Source of the DNA: Stackebrandtia nassauensis DSM 44728
GTDB lineage: Bacteria > Actinomycetota > Actinomycetes > Mycobacteriales > Micromonosporaceae
Assembly (NCBI RefSeq): GCF_000024545.1
Contig: NC_013947.1
Coordinates: forward strand, 1,054,001-1,118,000
Length of the DNA stretch: 64,000 bases
Direction: 5' to 3'
Of this stretch, positions 26,795 through 32,454 are shown piece by piece; position 1 is the stretch's first letter, and each line of letters starts with the position of its first letter. A model generated the notes under the pieces. The model saw only the letters and a list, made by a program, of their open reading frames with translations, did not search any database and was not told the DNA's origin. Made by a program: the position numbers and the translations under genes.

Positions 26795-26823
26795 CCTTAC
26801 ACAATGTTAGGGTGCGTGTAAGG
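26795..26823. repeat. Left-end hairpin of the TnpB element, sequestering the tnpB ribosome binding site
   Basis: CCTTACAC and GTGTAAGG form perfect 8-base arms separated by 13 nt. On the tnpB strand the AAGG of the distal arm is the likely ribosome binding site, nine bases before ATG 26786, so folding would hide it. Confidence 0.65.
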
Positions 26824-26828
26824 AATTC

Positions 26829-26873
26829 GGATATGTCGCGAGCCTTTCCTTCTGGTCAATGAGGCACATATCC
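26829..26873. repeat. Inverted repeat GGATATGT-N29-ACATATCC before pdxH
   Basis: Perfect 8-base arms 29 nt apart, ending 3 nt before the GGAGG ribosome binding site of pdxH. It could be a 5' untranslated hairpin, an operator, or part of the element's left end. Confidence 0.45.
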
Positions 26874-26885
26874 ACGGAGGTTTAG

Positions 26886-27530
26886 GTGAAGCGAACCGTG
26901 AATGCCGAGGATCTTTCGCGCCTGCGCCGCGAGTACGACGAACCCGACGAACTGGACCTCGAAACCGACCCGTTCGGGTGGTTTCGGCGCTGGTTCGACG
27001 AGGCCGCCACAGTCGAGCCCGAACCCAACGCCATGGTGCTGGCGACAGTGGACGACCAGGGGTTTCCGAGGCAGCGCACCGTCCTGCTCAAGAGCTTCGA
27101 CACCTCCGGTTTCACGTTCTTCACGAACTACACATCGGACAAGGGCGTCCAGCTCACCGCCAACCCCAAGGTGAACCTGCTGTTCGGCTGGTACCGGCTG
27201 CACCGGCAGGTCATCGTGTCGGGGACCGCCAAGCGGGTACCTCCCGAGGAGTCGGCGCGGTACTTCGCGACCCGCCCCCGGGGCGCGCAACTGGCGGCCT
27301 GGGCCTCGCCGCAGTCGCGGCCCATCCCCGGCCGTACCGACCTGGAGTCGGCGTTCGCCCAGGCCGAGGCCCGCTTTCCCGACGAGGTTCCCGTCCCGCC
27401 GCACTGGGGCGGTTTCCTGGTGGAGCCGCGGTTGATCGAGTTCTGGCAGGGCCGACGCAACCGGATGCACGACCGGGTGCGTTATCACCGAGAGTCGTCG
27501 GCTTGGGTGCCCGTACGGCTGGCGCCGTGA
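26886..27530 (+). CDS. pdxH: Pyridoxamine 5'-phosphate oxidase
   Basis: A 214-residue FMN enzyme that oxidises pyridoxine/pyridoxamine 5'-phosphate to pyridoxal 5'-phosphate. GTG 26886 follows GGAGG at 5-nt spacing. Motifs: MVLATVDDQGFPRQRTVLLK near residue 50, FFTNYTSDKGVQL, the FMN-binding WYRLHRQVIVSG, and the C-terminal substrate-binding signature EFWQGRRNRMHDRVRY. The short leader (about 60 bp from the TnpB hairpin) means its promoter is either within the element end or very compact. Confidence 0.96.
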   Translation: MKRTVNAEDLSRLRREYDEPDELDLETDPFGWFRRWFDEAATVEPEPNAMVLATVDDQGFPRQRTVLLKSFDTSGFTFFTNYTSDKGVQLTANPKVNLLFGWYRLHRQVIVSGTAKRVPPEESARYFATRPRGAQLAAWASPQSRPIPGRTDLESAFAQAEARFPDEVPVPPHWGGFLVEPRLIEFWQGRRNRMHDRVRYHRESSAWVPVRLAP

Positions 27531-27613
27531 GCCAATAAGCTTTCCCTGTTGTTGCCCGCCCCCGGCAGGGTTGGGGCTGCCCCACACACTCCCTTCGTAA
27601 ACGGAGCTTCAAA

Positions 27614-28513
27614 ATGGCGTTGTCTGGTGAACAGTGGACTATTGGTTATTCGGGCCGGGAAGCCGTCATCGCTTCGGTGGGCGGTGGCCTGCGGAGTTTC
27701 AGCGTCGACGGAAGGTCCTATGTCGACGCGTACGAGGACGACGAGCTGGCCCCCGGCTGGGCCGGGCACGTCCTGGCGCCGTGGCCGGGCCGCCTGGCCG
27801 ACGGCGAGTACAGCTTCGACGACGAACGGCACAAACTACCGTGGAACGAGCCGGCCAACCGGGTGGCGCTGCACGGCCTGGTGGGCTGGCTGCGCTGGCG
27901 GGCCGTGGACGTCAGCGACTCCTCGGTGACCGTGGAATGCGACCTGTCGCCGCAGCCGGGTTACCCGTTCCAGCTGGTGCTGCGCACCCGCTGGTCGGTG
28001 GGGCCCTACGGCTTGCGGGCGGTACACACCGCCAGCAACGTCGGCACCCGTTCCTGCCCGCTGGGGCTGGGCGTGCACCCGTACCTGATGCTGCCGAACT
28101 CGCCGCTGGACAAGTGGCGGCTGCGGGTCCCGGCCAAGAAGCAGCTGCTCACCGACGAGCGCAAGCTCCCCAGCGGTGAGACGCAGGCGGCCTTCACCGA
28201 GGCCACCGCGATCGGCGACACCGTCCTGGACACCACCTTCGGTGACCTGGAGCGCGACTCCGACGGCATCGCCCGACTCGAACTGTCGAATGAGGACGAT
28301 TCCGAGTCGGTGGTGGTGTGGGTCGACGACTCGTTCGGCTGGCTGCACCTGTACACCGGGGACCAGCTCGACGGTGAGCGCCGTCGCCGGTCGCTGGCGG
28401 TGGAGCCGATGAGCTGCCCGCCCGACGCCCTGCGCAGCGGCACCGGCCTGGTGACGTTGTCGCCGTTCGACGCCTGGTCGGGCACCTGGGGCATCACGCC
28501 ACGCCACGGTTAA
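27614..28513 (+). CDS. Aldose 1-epimerase family protein
   Basis: A 299-residue galactose-mutarotase-fold enzyme that interconverts sugar anomers. Family marks: APWPGRLADGEYSF near residue 55, VALHGLVGWLRW with the first catalytic His near 89, GVHPYLMLPNS with the second His near 155, and the C-terminal AVEPMSCPPDAL. There is no signal peptide, so it acts in the cytoplasm. The start is ATG 27614. It stands alone, 83 bp after pdxH. The specific sugar is unknown. Confidence 0.9.
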   Translation: MALSGEQWTIGYSGREAVIASVGGGLRSFSVDGRSYVDAYEDDELAPGWAGHVLAPWPGRLADGEYSFDDERHKLPWNEPANRVALHGLVGWLRWRAVDVSDSSVTVECDLSPQPGYPFQLVLRTRWSVGPYGLRAVHTASNVGTRSCPLGLGVHPYLMLPNSPLDKWRLRVPAKKQLLTDERKLPSGETQAAFTEATAIGDTVLDTTFGDLERDSDGIARLELSNEDDSESVVVWVDDSFGWLHLYTGDQLDGERRRRSLAVEPMSCPPDALRSGTGLVTLSPFDAWSGTWGITPRHG

Positions 28514-28549
28514 CGGGAATTGAGGCATACTGGTAGGCCCCTGACGCCG

Positions 28550-28586
28550 CGCGGCGGTCTAACTCGAAACCCGGGTTTCCGCCGCG
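28550..28586. repeat. Nested inverted repeat upstream of the gene at 28679
   Basis: Outer arms CGCGGCGG (28550-28557) and CCGCCGCG (28579-28586) enclose a perfect 12-base palindrome AAACCCGGGTTT (28567-28578). It may terminate the upstream gene or structure the leader of the next one. Confidence 0.45.
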
Positions 28587-28678
28587 TTGACCATGAAACA
28601 GGTCACACTCGACCTCCGGGCAGGGTCGGCAAGGCGTCTTAATCGACAAGAGAAGAAGCCAATGACCTGGGGGCATTG

Positions 28679-29041
28679 ATGATCTTTAAAGAGGTGCGGG
28701 ACGGCCGCCCCTATCCCGACCACGGGCTGAGCCTGCGGGAGTGGGCACAGGTGCCACCTCGTTCGGTGCGGCTGGACCAGCTCGTCACCACCAAACGCGA
28801 ACTCGCCCTCGACAAGCTGCTCGCCGAGGACTCCACCTTCTACGGGGACCTGTTCCCGCACGTGGTGGCCTGGCAGGGCAACCTCTACCTGGAGGACGGC
28901 CTGCACCGGGCACTGCGCGCCGCGCTGCAACAGCGCGGCGCGATCCACGTGCGGGTGTACGAGTTCTCTACTGCTGCGGTGGCTGCTGCTGTTGCCAGGT
29001 CGTCGGCTGCTCCCCAGTCTGCTGCTGGATCGCCTGAGTAG
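28679..29041 (+). CDS. Small conserved-looking ParB-like fold protein, unknown function
   Basis: A 120-residue protein with ATG 28679. Residues 1-97 read as a compact domain (VRDGRPYPDHGLSLREWAQV, LDQLVTTKRELALDKLL, and NLYLEDGLHRALRAAL near 77-92), with DGLHRALRAAL resembling the ParB/sulfiredoxin phosphate-loop motif. After VYEF the chain becomes low-complexity (AAVAAAVARSSAAPQSAAGSPE) because it runs antisense into the Gln-rich tail of the convergent gene for 74 nt. The ancestral stop was probably near VRVYEF. No function is proposed beyond a possible nucleotide-binding role. Confidence 0.7.
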   Translation: MIFKEVRDGRPYPDHGLSLREWAQVPPRSVRLDQLVTTKRELALDKLLAEDSTFYGDLFPHVVAWQGNLYLEDGLHRALRAALQQRGAIHVRVYEFSTAAVAAAVARSSAAPQSAAGSPE

Positions 29042-29651
29042 CCTGGTACTGCTGCTGCGCCGCGGCCTGCTGGGCGGCAGCCTGCTGCTGAGCGGCCTGC
29101 TGCGCCTGCGCCGCCTGCATGGCGGCCAGCTGCTGCGGGTTGGCGGCGACCGGCTCGGCCATCGTGAAGGTCGAGGCGGTGAACAGACCCAGCGCGGCGA
29201 CGAACAACAGGCGGCCGATGACCACGGCGCCGTCGGCGTTGGACAGTTCCCCGTCACCGATGAGCGCGCCCACCGTCGAACCCAGCGCCACGATCGCCAG
29301 GCCGAGCGTGATCAGCCGGTAGGCGTTGCGGTACTTGGGACCGGTGGTGATGGCGATGGCGGTGGCCACCATGAGCGCCACTGAGGCCCCCAGGACACTG
29401 CTGTTGACGTCCAGGATGCTGTCGGACTTGGATCCGGCGATGAGCAGTCCGATGAACAGCACGACCGCGCCGCCCGCCGCCAGACCGAAGGTCACGATGT
29501 TCATCGGCAGCTTGTCGAACACGTTGGGGGCGGGCTGGGCGTATGCCTGCTGGGCGTAGGCCTGTTGCTGCTGTTGGGCGGCGTAGGCCGCGGCCTGCTG
29601 TTGCTGCGCGGCGCTGTAGCCGGGCTGTTGTGGGGACTCAGTCATGTCCAT
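28968..29651 (-). CDS. Gln-rich tetra-span membrane protein, unknown function
   Basis: A 227-residue protein with Gln/Ala/Tyr-rich cytoplasmic tails: residues 5-42 (repeated AYAQQ-type units) and about 160-227 (AAQQQAAAQQAAAQQQ). Between them are four hydrophobic segments (near 50-70, 82-102, 110-130, 140-160). Start ATG 29651 with AGGG upstream. A second ATG at 29645 is possible. It resembles actinobacterial membrane proteins with Q-rich tails of no known activity. It lies downstream of the membrane protein gene at 29698 on the same strand, with a hairpin covering its ribosome binding site in the 46-bp gap. Confidence 0.8.
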   Translation of the reverse strand: MDMTESPQQPGYSAAQQQQAAAYAAQQQQQAYAQQAYAQPAPNVFDKLPMNIVTFGLAAGGAVVLFIGLLIAGSKSDSILDVNSSVLGASVALMVATAIAITTGPKYRNAYRLITLGLAIVALGSTVGALIGDGELSNADGAVVIGRLLFVAALGLFTASTFTMAEPVAANPQQLAAMQAAQAQQAAQQQAAAQQAAAQQQYQATQAIQQQTGEQPTTWQQQQPPQQ

Positions 29652-29656
29652 ATGAT

Positions 29657-29690
29657 GCCCTGCCGTCGCTGGCGATGGTGCGGGCAGGGC
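29657..29690. promoter_or_regulatory. Hairpin in the 29698/29651 intergenic gap hiding a ribosome binding site
   Basis: Arms GCCCTGCC (29657-29664) and GGCAGGGC (29683-29690) are perfect complements with an 18-nt loop. On the minus strand the AGGG before ATG 29651 is in the stem. It could weaken translation of the downstream gene or act as a terminator for the upstream one. Confidence 0.5.
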
Positions 29691-29697
29691 TGTCTAT

Positions 29698-30660
29698 CTA
29701 TACGTCCTTTTTCGGAGGTTTGTATATGGACAGTGACGGTGGATCGTCGTGCACCTCCACGGCCCGGTCGGCGTCGGTGGGGGCCGCGGCGGGCGCGGGC
29801 GCGGCGGCGGTCGGCGGCGCCTGGAAGCGCTGCGGCGGCACCTGGTTGACCTGCGGGTAGGCGGGCGGGTGTTGTGGGGCGACGTGCGGCGGCGTGACGA
29901 ATCCGGGCCGGTTCGCGGGACGGATCACCATGACCGCCGCGACCAGCAGCGCGGCACCGGCGATGAACAGCCACAGTCCGACACCGAAGTCGACGTTCAC
30001 GTCCTCCAGGGCCTTCTTGGAGAAGCCGAAGCCCTCATCGATGTCGTCGAACGAGCCGAGCCGGTCGATCGAGTCCTGCAGGTCGGTCTTCCACAGGTAG
30101 GCGCGGCCGAACTCGGAGGCGATGACGAGGATTCCCAGCCCGGCCGAGGCCAGGCGGCCGAAGGTCAGCCACCGGCGGGACGCGGCCAGCGCGATCGCGG
30201 CGGCGACCGTGAACGGCAACGCGGCGATCGCGGGTTGTTCGCCGACGCTGAGCGACACCCGTCGGGTGAGCTCGCCGCCGTACAGCGAGAACTCGCTCAT
30301 CGGGTCGGACCCGGCCTTGCCGCCCCAGGTGTACTCACCCAGCGGCAGGAAGAACGCCAGGCCGAGCAGCAGCAACCCGACCCCGGCGAGGATGACCGGC
30401 AACGGACTGGACAGCTGACCCGACAGCGCCCGCAACATCGGTGGTCCGGACGGCGCGGGCGCGGCCGGTAGCTGCCGCGCGGTGGGCGGATACAGGTCCG
30501 GCGGCGGGGTGGTGGCCAGCGGCGACGGGATCGGCCGCTCCTGCTGCGGCGCCGACATCGGCGACAGCTGCGGTGAGGGCCCGGGCGGCGCCGAGGGGAC
30601 TCGCGGATAGGTCTGCGGCAGCGGCTGCTGACCGTTGCCTGACGGGGGCTGGTAGGTCAC
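29698..30660 (-). CDS. Pro-rich membrane protein, unknown function
   Basis: A 320-residue protein with GTG start at 30660. The first 75 residues are Pro/Gln/Ser-rich and cytoplasmic-like (SGNGQQPLPQTYPRVPSAPP). Four likely transmembrane helices follow near 86-108, 145-165, 170-188 and 232-252, with an extracytoplasmic acidic loop (GSFDDIDEGFGFSKKALEDVNVD) between the last two. The C-terminal ~65 residues are again Pro/Ala-rich. The similar architecture to the gene at 28968 suggests the pair works together in the envelope. No enzymatic motif is seen. Confidence 0.75.
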   Translation of the reverse strand: MTYQPPSGNGQQPLPQTYPRVPSAPPGPSPQLSPMSAPQQERPIPSPLATTPPPDLYPPTARQLPAAPAPSGPPMLRALSGQLSSPLPVILAGVGLLLLGLAFFLPLGEYTWGGKAGSDPMSEFSLYGGELTRRVSLSVGEQPAIAALPFTVAAAIALAASRRWLTFGRLASAGLGILVIASEFGRAYLWKTDLQDSIDRLGSFDDIDEGFGFSKKALEDVNVDFGVGLWLFIAGAALLVAAVMVIRPANRPGFVTPPHVAPQHPPAYPQVNQVPPQRFQAPPTAAAPAPAAAPTDADRAVEVHDDPPSLSIYKPPKKDV

Positions 30661-30786
30661 GGTTTCAGTCTGCCGTATCGGCGCCAGCCATCGAAGTCCG
30701 TGAGCCGTCGCGAACGGTCAATCCGTCATGCCGCGTCCGGGTTCCCGGCTCCGGAGCCAGGAACCGGTTCCGTCCAGTGTGCACCG

Positions 30787-31086
30787 CTAGCCGACGGTCA
30801 GGGCGGCCAGGGCCGCCAGCGTCAGCACACCCACGCTGGCCAGCGCGGGCCACGGTGGCCGCATCGCGCCGGGCCGGGCCCGCGCCAGCGTCCGGATCCG
30901 CAGTTGCGCCCCGGCCACCAGGCCCACCCAGGCCAGTGCGATGACGGCGGCCAGCAGGACCGCGCGCGGCGTCGGGCCCGGCGACAGGGCCTGTCTGACG
31001 CACAGGATCGTCACGACGGTGGCGGTCAGGATGGTGCGCCGCCAGGCCAGCCGGGTGCGTTCGGGTTGCGCGCCGCGATCCCTCAC
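30787..31086 (-). CDS. DUF202-type small membrane protein
   Basis: A 99-residue protein with three hydrophobic segments and the DUF202 opening RTRLAWRRTILTATVV. GTG 31086 overlaps the stop of the upstream DUF202/YidH-like gene by 4 nt (GTGA), so both are translated together. Function is unknown for the family. Confidence 0.85.
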   Translation of the reverse strand: MRDRGAQPERTRLAWRRTILTATVVTILCVRQALSPGPTPRAVLLAAVIALAWVGLVAGAQLRIRTLARARPGAMRPPWPALASVGVLTLAALAALTVG

Positions 31087-31481
31087 GGCGCGAACCGTCC
31101 GGTCAACACGGCCAGGATCAGACCCAGCGCGCCCAGCGTCACCAGCAGCACCAACACCGCCGGGAACCGGGACGCGGGCAGGTCCTGCTTGCGGCGCATG
31201 GCACGTTCACAGGCCGCCCAGTGCGCGACGGCCCGCAGCGCGCAGACCGCGCCCAACACCAGCAGCACCACCGCGATGGCCTTCCGGGCGCCGATGTCCA
31301 GGAACTGGGCCACGGCGATACCGCCGCCGATGAGCGCCAACGCGGTGCGCAGCCACGCCAGGAAGGTGCGCTCGTTGGCAAGGGAGAAGCGGTAATCGGG
31401 AGTGGTGCCGGTCTCGCGCAGGCTGCGCGGGTTCAATGTGGCCTTCAAAATTCCCGGGCTCGGCTTCTCGTGATCAGTCAC
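31083..31481 (-). CDS. YidH/DUF202-family membrane protein
   Basis: A 132-residue membrane protein with three hydrophobic segments and the family signature RFSLANERTFLAWLRTALALIGGG near residue 30. Start ATG 31481. It is coupled to the second DUF202 gene at 30787-31086. Such pairs are common in actinobacteria and may form a heteromeric membrane complex, but the role is unknown. Confidence 0.88.
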   Translation of the reverse strand: MTDHEKPSPGILKATLNPRSLRETGTTPDYRFSLANERTFLAWLRTALALIGGGIAVAQFLDIGARKAIAVVLLVLGAVCALRAVAHWAACERAMRRKQDLPASRFPAVLVLLVTLGALGLILAVLTGRFAP

Positions 31482-31678
31482 GCCGACCAGTATCGCGCCT
31501 TCACAATGATCGGGCCGGTGGATGCGGGCTGACCAGCGGCGGTAATCTCACCTCAGCCCCGAAATCAGGCGCCCCCACGCTGGCACACTTTGGGGATTTC
31601 ACCTTTCCGACGCACTGCGTATTGTCGTCGGCAGGACAGGGAAACAAGTAAAAAATCACTAATGGGAGAAGCACAGAC

Positions 31679-32272
31679 ATGAACGACTACGACGACCCGA
31701 CCGCCACCGAAGAAGAAGACACCACCACGGAAGAGGACACCTCGACCGAGGACGACGCGGCCGCCGACGACAGCGGCCTGGTGGACATCAACGGTGACGG
31801 CGTCTACGACGAGGGCATGGAGACCGACGACGGCACCGCCTACGACACCAACAACGACGGTGTCGCCGACGCGCTGGTGACCGATGACGGCTCGCTGCTG
31901 ATGGACTCCGACGGCAATGGCATCTACGACACCCAGATGACTGATGCCGACGGTAACGGCGTCTACGACACCGCCGAGATGGACCTGAACGAGGACGGCG
32001 TGGTTGACCAGGTCGCCACCGACGCGGACGGTGACGGCGACAACGCGATCGACACGGTCCAGACCGACACCGACGGTGACGGCACCATGGACACCACCGT
32101 TCAGGACACGAACCTGGACGGCGTGGCTGACACCACGACCATCGACGCTGACGCTGACGGCACCCCGGAGTCGACCTTCACCGACTCCAACGCCGACGGT
32201 GTGGCCGACGACGTGACCTACGAAGACAAGGAAGTCGACGCGGGTCCGGGTCTGGGCGGACAGTCCAGCTAA
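31679..32272 (+). CDS. Acidic DxDxDG-repeat (calcium-binding-like) protein
   Basis: A 197-residue, extremely acidic protein. After an N-terminal Asp/Glu/Thr stretch (1-35) come about ten repeats of the type D-x-[DN]-x-D-G-x-x-D (DINGDGVYDEG, DTNNDGVADAL, DSDGNGIYDTQ, DTDGDGTMDTT and others), the loop pattern of thrombospondin type 3, dockerin and EF-hand-like Ca2+ sites. Repeat spacing is 11-16 residues. No signal peptide, lipobox or membrane anchor is present, which is unusual for such repeats. ATG 31679 follows GGGAGAA. A strong terminator follows, so it is a single-gene unit. A shorter relative lies at 55002. Ca2+ binding is inferred. Confidence 0.85.
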   Translation: MNDYDDPTATEEEDTTTEEDTSTEDDAAADDSGLVDINGDGVYDEGMETDDGTAYDTNNDGVADALVTDDGSLLMDSDGNGIYDTQMTDADGNGVYDTAEMDLNEDGVVDQVATDADGDGDNAIDTVQTDTDGDGTMDTTVQDTNLDGVADTTTIDADADGTPESTFTDSNADGVADDVTYEDKEVDAGPGLGGQSS

Positions 32273-32290
32273 TCGCGACATTGACGCGAC

Positions 32291-32325
32291 AACTCCCGCG
32301 ACGGGCAACCGTCGCGGGAGTTTTT
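32291..32325 (+). terminator. Intrinsic terminator after the DxDxDG protein gene
   Basis: Perfect 14-bp stem (32291-32304 with 32309-32322), GCAA loop, followed by T residues, 18 bp after the stop. Confidence 0.9.
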
Positions 32326-32430
32326 CGTGTCATCCGACAGCATATTCCTCAATGGAGCGTTCGTCGAGTATGTGTAGGCTGTCGTCATGTGCGTGAGGCT
32401 TGGACGGGGGATGCTGCCCGGCGTCCGAAT

Positions 32431-32447
32431 TTCTACTGAAAGTAGAA
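32431..32447. promoter_or_regulatory. Palindrome TTCTACT-GAA-AGTAGAA before cydD
   Basis: Perfect 7-base arms, 7 bp upstream of the cydD GTG, where a ribosome binding site would normally be. The core recalls the TACTA/TAGTA half-sites of BlaI-type repressors, which is only a resemblance. It may be an operator or a small hairpin controlling translation. Confidence 0.5.
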
Positions 32448-32454
32448 TATCGCT

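Larger units (their letters stand above)
25566..26823 (-). mobile_element. Solitary IS200/IS605-type TnpB element (no tnpA)
   Basis: A transposon-like unit made of one tnpB gene flanked by sub-terminal hairpins: 26795-26823 before the gene and 25574-25598 at its end. No TnpA Y1 transposase is present, so it is either an IS1341-type solitary element needing TnpA in trans or a fixed remnant. Its coding region is less GC-rich than its neighbours and it separates citrate synthase from pdxH. Exact ends cannot be fixed without an empty-site comparison. Left end is at or above 26823, right end probably 25530-25570. Confidence 0.75.
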
